From positions 62,001 to 126,000 of the IMG/VR virus record IMGVR_UViG_3300037041_002705: a stretch of 64,000 nucleotides of DNA. The stretch is one strand, 5' to 3'. This DNA comes from a virus. Positions 1 to 8,627 of the stretch are shown one piece after another (position 1 is the first letter of the stretch; each line of letters opens with the position of its first letter). A model generated the notes under the pieces. It saw only the letters and a list, made by a program, of their open reading frames with translations, made no database searches and was not told where the DNA came from. A program made the position numbers and the translations under genes.

Positions 1-2
1 AA

Positions 3-9
3 ATATATA
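3..9 (+). promoter_or_regulatory. Late-promoter-like ATATATA motif
   Basis: ATATATA followed by CGGC and then the ATG of the collagen-like fibre gene. The same 14-base block, motif plus CGGC plus ATG, recurs at 20740. By analogy with T4 late promoters (TATAAATA at about -10) transcription would begin at or next to the start codon. The function is inferred from recurrence at operon starts. Confidence 0.5.
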
Positions 10-13
10 CGGC

Positions 14-1675
14 ATGTTAACACCAGAAGAAAAGAGCGACCTCTCATACAAACAGCTTAATGCCTCCAAGGTTTCAACAAACACGAGGCTTTTGCCATTT
101 GAAGAGTCAAACCAGTCAGACCTTATAGTGTTTCCAGAGAACATCTGGACGAATGCAAAGGAAATACCAACATCAGGTCCTACCGGATACAATCCATTGT
201 ACCCGACAGGAACGGGTGCAACAACTGGAACCTCATACGTCTATTCAAGCGCCACTGGTCCTTGGGTCACTAAGAAATGGGTCTACCATCCTCTTGCGTA
301 TGAGCTTGGTTCAAACTATGCTTTTCGTAATACATCAGAGCCAGTCCTAAACATAATGGACTTCAATATGTTTGGTCCTGAGTATGAGGTATCATTGTAC
401 TACAAAGATGGTGCGACATTCATAGAGATACCGTTTGGACTTGGAGACTGGGTCGTGAATCATTATTCCGGCGTTGTTACGTTCTATGGTGACCTCCCAG
501 ATGGTGTCGGCGTTACTGGAAATCTTGGAGATCTTTACATAACAGCATACACTTATGAAGGACCTTTTGGTGTTACTGCAGGTGCAGGACCGCAAGGACC
601 AACAGGACCTGCGGGAGGACCAACAGGAGACACGGGTGCAGCCGGATCGCAAGGACCGCAAGGAAACCAAGGAAATATTGGGCCTGTCGGCCCTCCTGGA
701 TCTGCTGGTTCTGGGGGAATACAAGGCCTCCAGGGACTCCAGGGACTCCAAGGACTCCAAGGTGGAGATGGCGCCCAGGGTTTACAAGGTTCAGCCGGTG
801 TAAGAGGATACCAAGGACTTCAGGGGCAAGCAGGCCCGCAAGGTCTTCAAGGCTTTGGCCTTCAAGGAAATCAAGGCATTCAAGGCCTCCAAGGCCTTCA
901 AGGTAATCAAGGTAATCAAGGACGTCAAGGTTCTTTGGGTCCAACCGGACCTGCCGGTGACGCTTCTAGTTTTACTGGGCCCCAAGGAAACCAAGGAACA
1001 CAAGGCGCACAAGGTGCACAAGGAAGACAAGGAAACCAAGGTGTTCAGGGTGCACAAGGCACACAAGGATCACAGGGGGCACAAGGAAGGCAAGGTCCTC
1101 AGGGAACACAAGGAAATCAAGGTTCTCAAGGAACACAGGGGGCTCAAGGTGCACAAGGCAACCAAGGCCCTCAGGGAACACAAGGGGCTCAAGGTTCTCA
1201 AGGAACACAGGGGGCTCAAGGTGCACAAGGCAACCAAGGCCCTCAGGGAACACAAGGGGCTCAAGGTTCTCAAGGAACACAGGGGGCTCAAGGGGCACAA
1301 GGCAACCAAGGGCCTCAGGGCAACCAAGGCCCACAAGGACCTGATGGGCCAACTGGAACATGTCCATGCCCAACAAAACCAGTTTATCAAGCAGTTGGGC
1401 CTGTTTCTATATCTGGCTCAACAACATACACGCTTGATTCAAATAATGCAAACGAGGTTCTCTTCTATGGTGCGTCATCTTCAGGATTCACTGTTGATTA
1501 TACACTTTCAAGCAATCCTCCTTCTGGAGAAGCATACGTGTATACAATAGCAAATGTCGGTGGAAATTCATTTACGGTCACGGTAAACACGGGTGAATCA
1601 ACAACTCTTGCGGCAAAGAGAACGCTCGTAATTTACGAGAGCTCAACCTCCATGTTCTCCATACTAACATCATAA
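14..1675 (+). CDS. Collagen-like virion fibre protein
   Basis: Probable trimeric fibre or head appendage. The first ~180 residues are not collagen-like. Residues ~192-447 are a nearly unbroken Gly-X-Y tract in which Gln fills most Y positions (GPQ, GTQ, GAQ, GNQ). A TGTCPCP hinge and a ~100-residue beta-rich C-terminal domain follow. Gly-X-Y tracts are known to form triple-helical stalks in phage fibres, and the C-terminal domain would be the tip; receptor binding is inferred. Three perfect or near-perfect 72-bp repeats lie in the stalk. The ATG at 14 is preferred because an ATATATA motif ends four bases before it, but the frame stays open to the window edge, so an upstream extension cannot be excluded. 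The next gene starts two bases after the stop, which suggests a fibre operon. Confidence 0.85.
   Translation: MLTPEEKSDLSYKQLNASKVSTNTRLLPFEESNQSDLIVFPENIWTNAKEIPTSGPTGYNPLYPTGTGATTGTSYVYSSATGPWVTKKWVYHPLAYELGSNYAFRNTSEPVLNIMDFNMFGPEYEVSLYYKDGATFIEIPFGLGDWVVNHYSGVVTFYGDLPDGVGVTGNLGDLYITAYTYEGPFGVTAGAGPQGPTGPAGGPTGDTGAAGSQGPQGNQGNIGPVGPPGSAGSGGIQGLQGLQGLQGLQGGDGAQGLQGSAGVRGYQGLQGQAGPQGLQGFGLQGNQGIQGLQGLQGNQGNQGRQGSLGPTGPAGDASSFTGPQGNQGTQGAQGAQGRQGNQGVQGAQGTQGSQGAQGRQGPQGTQGNQGSQGTQGAQGAQGNQGPQGTQGAQGSQGTQGAQGAQGNQGPQGTQGAQGSQGTQGAQGAQGNQGPQGNQGPQGPDGPTGTCPCPTKPVYQAVGPVSISGSTTYTLDSNNANEVLFYGASSSGFTVDYTLSSNPPSGEAYVYTIANVGGNSFTVTVNTGESTTLAAKRTLVIYESSTSMFSILTS
1121..1336 (+). repeat. Three tandem 72-bp repeats in collagen stalk
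   Basis: Units start at 1121, 1193 and 1265. Each encodes eight Gly-X-Gln triplets in the order GSQ, GTQ, GAQ, GAQ, GNQ, GPQ, GTQ, GAQ; the third unit diverges in its last two triplets. Near identity at DNA level, including synonymous positions, points to recent duplication and a length-variable stalk. Confidence 0.9.
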
Positions 1676-1677
1676 TC

Positions 1678-2202
1678 ATGGCAGTTCAAGAACCATTATA
1701 TTGGGTGAATGGGGTTCCAGTGTATCCCAACCAAGTTTCCTATGTGACTCAACAGGTTGATGATACTCCTGATACCATAGATGTAACTGGGGATCTTCTT
1801 ATAAACTCCTTGACTTTTGATAATCCTCTAGACGTAGAGATAAAGAGCGGCCTTCCTCCTTATGAGGTAGCAACAAGTGGCACGTCCTACATATCACTTA
1901 CTGCAGACCAAGAGGTTACGGTCATATACAATGTTGATAACTTTGAAATAACATTTGACATTGCGCAGCCTCCTGCAAAACTTCTGCTTGTCATGTTTTC
2001 TTCTGGAATAATAGGAGGGGGTCTTAAGATAGTTGCAAACCAACTTCTTGGGGCAGGAACAGGATCCATACTTCTGAAAGATGATGATGACATTATAGTT
2101 GATCCAACCGATGTAAATGGATACAACAGAGCATCATTGCTTTTTGTCTCTGACGGTCTAAATTGGATAGAGCTAAGTAGATTTTTGTATACAGCACAAT
2201 GA
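1678..2202 (+). CDS. Small fibre/appendage protein
   Basis: 174 residues, family not recognised. It lies between two fibre-type proteins and overlaps the next gene by four bases (ATGA), so it is probably translated with them. The N-terminus (WVNGVPVYPNQVSYVTQ) and the rest look beta-rich, with no signal peptide or membrane segment. The C-terminal ~90 residues share a pattern with the ends of the 2199 and 37723 proteins: a glycine-containing strand pair, then a strand with an aromatic pair (LNWIELSR). This is typical of small beta-sandwich tips on phage fibres. Virion role is inferred from context; an accessory fibre subunit is the best guess. Confidence 0.6.
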   Translation: MAVQEPLYWVNGVPVYPNQVSYVTQQVDDTPDTIDVTGDLLINSLTFDNPLDVEIKSGLPPYEVATSGTSYISLTADQEVTVIYNVDNFEITFDIAQPPAKLLLVMFSSGIIGGGLKIVANQLLGAGTGSILLKDDDDIIVDPTDVNGYNRASLLFVSDGLNWIELSRFLYTAQ

Positions 2203-4910
2203 TAGCAAAGATTCCATCCTTAAGGATAACAGCTGCGCATAGTTATATGGTCGACTACCCATCTGGCGACTATACTCTATTTAGCCAATCCCTTAATGAA
2301 ACATCCCAGTTTGCATTTAGTGATGTTCCAATATATGAGAACAGCATTCCTGCCGCATATGGTAGGTGGTATCTGTTTGATGACAACGGCCTTACCAATA
2401 ACCTCATATATGACGTAAACCACAATGGGCGTTATCATCTCTATTTCAAGGGTCTGAAATATCTGTCAAACATATCAGACCTTTGGTATATGAACTCGAT
2501 ATTGGTTGGGTACAATAACAATCCAAATCCAATATTTGGAAAGAACATATCGGCAGTATCGCTGCAGTCCTTTGCAAACATAAACCTTGCAGTCGATGCA
2601 GCATACCTATCAATGGATTCAATAAAGCCAGCAGGAAAGACTCTGGACGAGGGGCTGTTTGAATCGACTGATGTGGGAATAAGGCTTGTGATGTTTGTTG
2701 ATAAGCTAGATCTTGTGAACAGAACTGTTGGAACAACAACGATAAAAAATCTACAGTTCCACTTCACAATCAAAGCATACCTAATTGATCCTTCTCTTGG
2801 AGGGCAATACCAAGACTTTACGACCACGTCTCTTCTTGGTCAAAAGAGCTTCTACTACGAACAGACGGTTCCAACATATGTAAGATCAAACTTTGCAACA
2901 AAGAATTCACTGAAGACAGGATGGGGACATTTCATATACCCCTTGACGACGAATGATACAACTGCTATAACCTATGTACAGCTAAGCGATGTTATAAAGA
3001 CTGTTTACAACGCAATGATATTTGCACAATCAACCGACAACGTATCATTGAGGGTAAACTCAACAGGTCTTCTTTCCTGGCTAAATACAGATATAACACT
3101 GAAGAATGCGGCAGATGCATACACGCCTTCATCGGTCACGACAAACCAGCCAACAATCCCGGCATTTGGGTTTACGGAAGCAAATGTTCTAAAAGACTGG
3201 CTTGCTGCAATTTCTGCCCAAGCGACCGTCAAGGGCAGCCCATCGGCAGACTTCCTGTTGAGCTATGATAACATATATTGGGAACCCCTGTCCGATCTTT
3301 ACACTGGAGATGTATACTCAAACAGCCCTGCAATATTCATGACTAGGCTGACTACATACTACCAAGGAACTGGACAAAGCCCAATAGATGAGCCCGGAAA
3401 CTTTGAAAACCCAGGAGGGTTCATAAAGTCAAGGAGAAAGTACTTCTTATCGAATCTGATACAGTATGTTGCAAGCAAGTCATCTGTTGATAAAAATCAG
3501 ATATCCCCGTATCTTGAAACAGCAAACCCCGAGAGGTTCCTTGGATCAAAGTTTTTTCCATTTTACAAGTTCAAACAGTATAAGAACAACACATCCGGAA
3601 AGGAGCTACTCGATCTGATAACAGTTCCATTTTCGTCTTCTGAGACTGCAACAAACATCATTGAGTGTGAAACTTCAACTGAAATAAAAAAGGTTGTACC
3701 CGATTCGGTCAATCAGTATAGAAGGAAGATAATAACAAAGCCAGATCTGCTTCCAAGCTCTCTTGGATCAACGACAACCGAAAAGATCAACACAATTGGA
3801 TACGTTCAATATGTGAACAACGATGGAACGTCTGAAAACATACAATTGAATCTGAGCGCAGGAACATCGAGAAGAGAAGTGTTTGCATTTCTTACATGGA
3901 TATACCTTGCTCCAAGCATAATTGGTGAGACTGCACAGTGGACAAAGGGTGGAAGATACTTCACATATGCAAGAGATCTTGAGACCAAGCTGTGGCTTGG
4001 TTATAATGGAAACCGCTGGTCGGAGTATGGAATCTGTGAAATAATCAACTCTGGGATGTATGATACTCCAGAGCTTGCATACAGAGCATACAAAAGAGTT
4101 ATTGAAAAGATCTATGTTTACTCTGACCCATCTCCATCCAATCCTGAATGGAAGGACTTCTACAAATGTCTTCCATCAACAGAGACAATAGAAGAGACAA
4201 CTGAGTATTGCGATCCTTCACCATCTCCCGATGGAAGACAGGTCATAAAAAGAATAAAGAAACAGCGAGTTTCCACAACGGCTGCCGGGGTAAAAACAAA
4301 TGTTGGAAACCCAACGTATGACTACCCTATAACCACCGTCATTCTCAAGAACCAATCACAGATAATAAATGGGACGACCATACTTGGAGACAGGACCATA
4401 GTGTACAAGGAGTGTGGTGAATTCTCTAACACATTTACCCCATATCCTGTTTCACCAACAGGACCGGTCATAAAGACTGGGCCCGGAGGAAACAAGAAGA
4501 GAGAGGTTGATCTTTCACTTGAGGATTTTGTAAATCCTGCCGTGTTTAAGGTAAACACGGTGGTCCTAAGCCCATCAGCATACCCCATACCACTTGTCCT
4601 GGGCGATACGTATTATAAGATAGACTTTGACCCAGATGACGTGGGCGATGAATCATCAGACTATACGATAAGACTATTCCCTGGTAAAAGGGGACAGGTT
4701 TTAATACTGGAAATAAACACCATTGGAACACCATACAAGGGCGTCCAACTCATAAATGCAGACCTTCTAGCAAACAATAAATCATCTCAGAGGACATACA
4801 TCTCAACAGATGTTTGGGGAGATGGCAATGGAAGCCCAGTCAGATCGTATCTCTTTCTTCTTTATGATGGAAATGACTGGATAGAATTTCTGAGACGGGA
4901 TATATACTAG
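2199..4910 (+). CDS. Large virion structural/fibre protein
   Basis: 903 residues without a recognised family. The composition is rich in Tyr, Asn, Ser and Thr, as in phage fibre and baseplate proteins, with no transmembrane segments. The last ~110 residues form a distinct module ending SYLFLLYDGNDWIEF, resembling the end of the upstream 174-residue protein (LLFVSDGLNWIELSR). The gene overlaps its neighbour by four bases and lies in the fibre operon begun at 14. A small Pro- and Cys-containing linker (STETIEETTEYCDPSPSPDG) near residue 670 separates the body from the terminal part. A host-contacting fibre subunit or its baseplate attachment is inferred from position and composition only. Confidence 0.6.
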   Translation: MIAKIPSLRITAAHSYMVDYPSGDYTLFSQSLNETSQFAFSDVPIYENSIPAAYGRWYLFDDNGLTNNLIYDVNHNGRYHLYFKGLKYLSNISDLWYMNSILVGYNNNPNPIFGKNISAVSLQSFANINLAVDAAYLSMDSIKPAGKTLDEGLFESTDVGIRLVMFVDKLDLVNRTVGTTTIKNLQFHFTIKAYLIDPSLGGQYQDFTTTSLLGQKSFYYEQTVPTYVRSNFATKNSLKTGWGHFIYPLTTNDTTAITYVQLSDVIKTVYNAMIFAQSTDNVSLRVNSTGLLSWLNTDITLKNAADAYTPSSVTTNQPTIPAFGFTEANVLKDWLAAISAQATVKGSPSADFLLSYDNIYWEPLSDLYTGDVYSNSPAIFMTRLTTYYQGTGQSPIDEPGNFENPGGFIKSRRKYFLSNLIQYVASKSSVDKNQISPYLETANPERFLGSKFFPFYKFKQYKNNTSGKELLDLITVPFSSSETATNIIECETSTEIKKVVPDSVNQYRRKIITKPDLLPSSLGSTTTEKINTIGYVQYVNNDGTSENIQLNLSAGTSRREVFAFLTWIYLAPSIIGETAQWTKGGRYFTYARDLETKLWLGYNGNRWSEYGICEIINSGMYDTPELAYRAYKRVIEKIYVYSDPSPSNPEWKDFYKCLPSTETIEETTEYCDPSPSPDGRQVIKRIKKQRVSTTAAGVKTNVGNPTYDYPITTVILKNQSQIINGTTILGDRTIVYKECGEFSNTFTPYPVSPTGPVIKTGPGGNKKREVDLSLEDFVNPAVFKVNTVVLSPSAYPIPLVLGDTYYKIDFDPDDVGDESSDYTIRLFPGKRGQVLILEINTIGTPYKGVQLINADLLANNKSSQRTYISTDVWGDGNGSPVRSYLFLLYDGNDWIEFLRRDIY
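4900..4906 (+). promoter_or_regulatory. Late-promoter-like ATATATA motif
   Basis: ATATATAC lies at the end of the 2199 gene, 22 bases before the ATG at 4929. It overlaps the last codons and would give the small-gene group 4929-5857 its own start site. Confidence 0.4.
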
Positions 4911-4928
4911 AATCAAAATTAGATCAAT

Positions 4929-5132
4929 ATGGTAAAGAAGTTTGAACAATGGATAAATGAGTCCCTTCATTCTGGAGTCCCTGTTGACTTCTTCAAGAAG
5001 ATACACCAGTATTCAAAGAAGAGGCCACTGGACATACAGGCGGACATAACAGATGATCTTGTGAACAATGATCTCGAAGACGTTTCACATCACTTCTATG
5101 ATCTTGGAACGAATCCACCAGAGGAGGACTAA
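4929..5132 (+). CDS. Small protein with capsid-targeting-like N-terminus
   Basis: 67 residues, family not recognised. The first 12 residues, MVKKFEQWINES, match the layout of the T4 capsid targeting sequence (ten residues, basic-aromatic, ending hydrophobic-x-Glu), which the gp21 protease removes from internal head proteins. Cleavage would fall between Glu11 and Ser12. The same I-N-E-S arrangement is found at residues 10-13 of the 15083 gene product. The remainder is charged and mostly helical, with an acidic end (PPEED). An encapsidated or scaffold-associated protein is inferred. A late-type motif lies 22 bases upstream and the next gene starts four bases after the stop. Confidence 0.6.
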   Translation: MVKKFEQWINESLHSGVPVDFFKKIHQYSKKRPLDIQADITDDLVNNDLEDVSHHFYDLGTNPPEED

Positions 5133-5136
5133 TTAA

Positions 5137-5634
5137 ATGTCATCACTAACATCAGGGACGTTTCCCTTTCAGACATCCTCACAGGATGCGTATTCCAATT
5201 ATGAGAACCCTGCCTTTAGAATAAGGATAAGGGACATCCGTGATACTGGCGTCCAAGCTGTAGATGACTACAATGATGTCGATTATTCAAAACAGCTCAA
5301 CATAGGCGAAACAGTAATTGGAAAATCTGCTGACGGGAAGTCTGAAGAGCTTCATAAGGGTGTGATCACAAAGATTGCAACCGATGAGAAGGGGAATCAA
5401 GCAACTGTCACCATAAGATCCAGCAAGAATGAAGAGATAAACCTGAACCCTGATACGGTTGTAAAGGTGCAGGACAAAGGTGATGTATCAGACATAGAGC
5501 TTCTTGGGTACCACGATAACTTCTATGTACCAGGACCTGCAAAAAACATGGTTGAGCCACAGAAGATCACCGGTGAATCTGTGGATAATTCACGAAGAAT
5601 AAAAACATTTTCAGAGTTTAAGAATGGGTTGTAA
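5137..5634 (+). CDS. Hypothetical protein with CTS-like C-terminus
   Basis: 165 residues, no family recognised. Residues ~45-110 look like a small beta-barrel or SH3/KOW-like fold (GETVIGKSADG, then alternating strands to NPDTVVKVQ); the fold reading is tentative. The last residues, RIKTFSEFKNGL, resemble the KTFxEF core of capsid-targeting sequences but sit at the C-terminus. A GGAGG stretch lies about a dozen bases before the ATG, inside the end of the previous gene. The stop overlaps the next gene by 11 bases. A head-associated role is possible given the flanking small genes. Confidence 0.5.
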   Translation: MSSLTSGTFPFQTSSQDAYSNYENPAFRIRIRDIRDTGVQAVDDYNDVDYSKQLNIGETVIGKSADGKSEELHKGVITKIATDEKGNQATVTIRSSKNEEINLNPDTVVKVQDKGDVSDIELLGYHDNFYVPGPAKNMVEPQKITGESVDNSRRIKTFSEFKNGL

Positions 5635-5857
5635 CTGTAAGAAGAAGAACCTCGTATCAACAGTGGTCGAGAAGGTGCAAGAGAAGCTCACGACCATAAC
5701 TGTTTCCGATGCAGTGTACAATGACAGACTGAACACGTGTCAGAGATGCACGTTCTATAGCGCAGAGTCAATGTCTCCTAGGTGCCTTCAATGTGGCTGC
5801 TTCTTGGATGCAAAGGCAAGATTGAGCGATGCTAAATGCCCTCTAGATAAATGGTAG
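5624..5857 (+). CDS. Small Cys-rich zinc-ribbon-like protein
   Basis: 77 residues. The N-terminus MGCNCKKKN is followed by two CxxC-type knuckles, CQRC and CLQCGC, and a further CP near the end, giving enough ligands for one or two metal sites. The pattern resembles short phage and bacterial zinc-ribbon proteins of the DUF6171 type, which have no established function. No DNA-binding element is apparent. It overlaps the preceding gene by 11 bases and converges on the minus-strand gene, overlapping its end by 26 bases. A structural zinc site in a small adaptor is the most that can be inferred. Confidence 0.6.
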   Translation: MGCNCKKKNLVSTVVEKVQEKLTTITVSDAVYNDRLNTCQRCTFYSAESMSPRCLQCGCFLDAKARLSDAKCPLDKW

Positions 5858-7094
5858 GAAGAGATATTCTTACATCATCATGGTCTAGATAAGACCATGC
5901 TGGCAGATTCTTCCTCTCTATCCATATGTGTTTTGCCCTCACACCCAATGCATTAGAAAGCCAATACCCACCGCTATTAAAACACACATATTGTTTTGCA
6001 CTGTATATTATGTCGGCCCATTCTTGAATAGAGGATGGGCTTATTTCTTTTGTTTCAGGGAGCACTGATGAATTAGTTGACAATATGTAGTCAGGCACTA
6101 TCCCGTTCATTTCCAACATGGATCTAAACTTGTTTGGATCTATTAGGGTAAGATCTATAGTCTTTGCTCCTGCATCAATTATAACAGAGTCTCTTAGATT
6201 GTCTATCACATTCGGCTTATAGTAGCATTCTGGAACATTGCCCCTAGTGCCATTATCAAGATCATGGAGCAACATGATGCTATCCATCAAATTTAATGAC
6301 GGCTGTATGTTGTTCCACTTGTCCATCACCCTGTTCATCTGAATCGATGAGTATGTCCCAGGAAGATCTGTGAATCCATCAACGTATGGGTTTGTTCCCC
6401 ACACTAGCTCTGCGTATCCGCTCCCCTTATACTTATTCTTGTTTGAGATCAGAACAGTCTTGAACTTTCCGCTCTCTTTTGCTATCCTTGGTATGTGGCT
6501 GAAAACAAGATTATCTCCTAGGCCATCATAGCCGTCAGGGAGCTGTATGACCAATGTGTCTGTCTTTTGGACGGTCTTTGCTTTGACAAATTCAAGGCCT
6601 GCATTGTTGAAGAACCTGGAGTATAGGTGGTTGTGCTCAGCCTTTCGTGTGTCATAATATGCTGGGTTTCCATGTCTCGTCAGGCTAGCCAGCAGTTCTT
6701 CAGAATCATTGAACCTTGATTGGCTCATGTAGATGTCTATGAGTATCTCATGCGGGACCTCAAAGTACTTGTCTGCTTCATACCTTATGCATCTGTGTAT
6801 CTTCTCACACTGATTGGCAAGCTTTAGAAAATGCACTGCTTGGTCAAAACTCCCAATTGCATAGTAATGGCTTCCTATATCACACAGTGCCTCTGCTCTT
6901 CCTGGGAATATCTCGTGTGCCTTCATGAAAGATTCCAATGGATCTTTTCCAGACATTGACTGACACCTTCCCAGAAGAATAAGAGACCAGTAGACAAACC
7001 TTGCGTCTTCATTGGTTTCAGATATTTCCTTAAACATTGGAAGACATTCTTGATATCTTCCCTTATCAAAGAGTTCGTATGCGTCGTAGAACAT
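5832..7094 (-). CDS. TPR-containing glycosyltransferase-like protein
   Basis: 420 residues. The N-terminal ~150 residues are helical TPR-like units (ELFDKGRYQECLPMF; a second unit around IGSFDQAVHFLKLA). The C-terminal part looks like a GT-B glycosyltransferase of the heptosyltransferase/GT9 type: a glycine loop GYDGLGDNLVFS at the start and a sugar-nucleotide region QYVCFNSGGYWLSNALG near the end. Related TPR-GT fusions transfer sugars to proteins or surface glycans; the acceptor here is unknown. It is the only minus-strand gene between 1 and 14.4 kb and it overlaps the convergent Cys-rich gene by 26 bases. The start ATG coincides with the ATATATA motif used in the other direction, so its own promoter is unclear. 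Confidence 0.7.
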   Translation of the reverse strand: MFYDAYELFDKGRYQECLPMFKEISETNEDARFVYWSLILLGRCQSMSGKDPLESFMKAHEIFPGRAEALCDIGSHYYAIGSFDQAVHFLKLANQCEKIHRCIRYEADKYFEVPHEILIDIYMSQSRFNDSEELLASLTRHGNPAYYDTRKAEHNHLYSRFFNNAGLEFVKAKTVQKTDTLVIQLPDGYDGLGDNLVFSHIPRIAKESGKFKTVLISNKNKYKGSGYAELVWGTNPYVDGFTDLPGTYSSIQMNRVMDKWNNIQPSLNLMDSIMLLHDLDNGTRGNVPECYYKPNVIDNLRDSVIIDAGAKTIDLTLIDPNKFRSMLEMNGIVPDYILSTNSSVLPETKEISPSSIQEWADIIYSAKQYVCFNSGGYWLSNALGVRAKHIWIERKNLPAWSYLDHDDVRISLPTIYLEGI

Positions 7095-7099
7095 ATATA
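7093..7099 (+). promoter_or_regulatory. Late-promoter-like ATATATA motif between divergent genes
   Basis: The near-palindromic motif overlaps the start codon of the minus-strand gene and lies 42 bases before the plus-strand ATG at 7142. It most likely serves the plus strand; firing leftward would begin transcription inside the minus-strand gene. Confidence 0.35.
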
Positions 7100-7141
7100 G
7101 GTTATAATTGGGTATTGTTGTTTTAGCACGGAAAAAGGCAA

Positions 7142-7408
7142 ATGTTAATGAATAAATTCAGACCAACGAAGGCCCACATAGTGTATGGAGAGCTGCTAAA
7201 AAGGCCAGATCTGATAGAAATAGATTCATTCAGAGAATCACCTGCATCGAGGGAAACCATCATAAAGATTGGTGATAAGAAGATCATAATGTATTGCATA
7301 ACAGATTGGGTAAACTATCCGCTCGTCTTTTTCAGCGACATGGAATTCAATCTCATCGATAACGCAAAATTTCTAAGAATGGCAGGAAAGTATGTTAAAC
7401 TTAAATGA
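7142..7408 (+). CDS. Small hypothetical protein
   Basis: 88 residues, no family recognised. It looks like a compact alpha/beta protein (ETIIKIGDKKIIMYCITDW) with no motif, signal or membrane segment. It is the first gene of the group 7142-9783, preceded by AAGG at a normal ribosome-binding distance, and overlaps the AAA ATPase gene by 17 bases. The overlap suggests coupled translation, so an adaptor or partner of the ATPase is possible, but nothing in the sequence proves it. Confidence 0.5.
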   Translation: MLMNKFRPTKAHIVYGELLKRPDLIEIDSFRESPASRETIIKIGDKKIIMYCITDWVNYPLVFFSDMEFNLIDNAKFLRMAGKYVKLK

Positions 7409-8627
7409 TGTTCCATATCTAGGGCTGCACGGAAACCGGTCCGGCGTGTTCAACCTGAACGCTTCTAGCTATCTCTCAAGGGTCCATGGAAAGCCTGCAT
7501 CTTCCATAGTAAAGAAGTGCACATTGAGCCCAGAAAAGTTTAGAGAGTTTGCGCGTGAAAATGGACTTTCTTGCATGTCATCCTATTCATATTCCATGAT
7601 TGACGACACGACAAGCGAAGAGAAATTTATTGACTTTGTGTCGAACAACATCAGAAAGGATTATGTGATTGACTGCTCAACCACAGAAACCTATGCAAAC
7701 GCAGACAATAGTATAGTCGTACAAGTCACCATGAAGGAATACTCTCTTAAGACAGATGATGGCCACAAGCTCATCGTTGAAGTCGACAACACAGAGGTTG
7801 CATTCTTGGAAAAAGACAGAGAGTTCTGTGAAGGCCTATCAAACAGAATAATTCAGACGTGCTACCAAAGGGCAAGCCAGTTCATCGATGAGGATTCTCC
7901 GATCATTGGAATAATAGGATCAACGCCGGAAGGAATGTACGTCAAGGAGTATAATCTTGGAAAGGGCGCAAAGAACCTTTCTGACAAAGAGCTAGACATC
8001 CACTATGGAGACGGTTTCTCTGACTTCCACACAAAGCTGACGTCTCTTCTAAAGTCAGACAGCAAAGGCCTGATAATATTCCACGGACAGCCTGGAACTG
8101 GAAAGACGTACTACATAAGGATGCTTCTTAAGGACCTTGTAAAGAGTAAAAAGAATGTCCTCTATGTGCCATCAAACTTCATTGATTCATTCCTTGATCC
8201 AAGCTTCATAACATTCCTGTCTGATTGGATCCTTGAACAGAACAACCCAACAATAATTCTCCTTGAGGATGCTGAGTGTCTCGTTGAGAGCCGTGATTCT
8301 GGCGTCAGAAGCCTTGGCATATCAAACCTTCTGAACATAACAGATGGTATTCTCAATGACATATTGGGCACACAGATAATACTGACATTCAACACAAACC
8401 TTGACTACATAGACTCTGCTCTTCTTAGGCCTGAGAGGCTTCTTGCAAGAAAAGAGTTTACAAACCTAAGTAAGGAAGAGTCATCAAGGCTGATTGAACA
8501 CTTGGGAATAGACCACGATGCTGGCAATGACATGTCTCTTGCTGACATCTATTCACTAAAGAACAACAGGACTGTTCTGTATCACAACATAAAGGAAAAG
8601 AAGTCTAAGGTGGGGTTTGTCATATGA
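7392..8627 (+). CDS. AAA-family ATPase
   Basis: 411 residues. A ~200-residue N-terminal region of unknown fold precedes an AAA module: Walker A GQPGTGKTYY near residue 233, Walker B TIILLEDAE near 287, sensor-1-like LTFNTN near 332, and an arginine-finger-type LLRPERL after it. The arrangement recalls BCS1-like and other classical AAA proteins that remodel protein complexes as hexamers. The substrate is unknown; assembly of virion or replication complexes would both fit. It is flanked by overlapping genes on both sides (17 bases upstream, four bases into the kinase gene), so the three are likely one transcript. Confidence 0.8.
   Translation: MLNLNDVPYLGLHGNRSGVFNLNASSYLSRVHGKPASSIVKKCTLSPEKFREFARENGLSCMSSYSYSMIDDTTSEEKFIDFVSNNIRKDYVIDCSTTETYANADNSIVVQVTMKEYSLKTDDGHKLIVEVDNTEVAFLEKDREFCEGLSNRIIQTCYQRASQFIDEDSPIIGIIGSTPEGMYVKEYNLGKGAKNLSDKELDIHYGDGFSDFHTKLTSLLKSDSKGLIIFHGQPGTGKTYYIRMLLKDLVKSKKNVLYVPSNFIDSFLDPSFITFLSDWILEQNNPTIILLEDAECLVESRDSGVRSLGISNLLNITDGILNDILGTQIILTFNTNLDYIDSALLRPERLLARKEFTNLSKEESSRLIEHLGIDHDAGNDMSLADIYSLKNNRTVLYHNIKEKKSKVGFVI

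Noticed and set aside
1121-1336. Possible CRISPR-like spaced repeats
   Set aside because: The copies are contiguous with no spacers and encode in-frame Gly-X-Gln triplets, so they are coding repeats.
392-1390. Several long reading frames in both strands over the Gly-X-Y tract
   Set aside because: They arise from the repetitive, low-complexity collagen sequence; their translations are monotone Leu/Ser/Val or Lys/His-rich peptides and they have no start context.
7093-7099. ATATATA as leftward promoter for the TPR-glycosyltransferase
   Set aside because: It overlaps the start codon, so a transcript would lack the ATG; the next in-frame Met is about 20 residues later, inside the first TPR.
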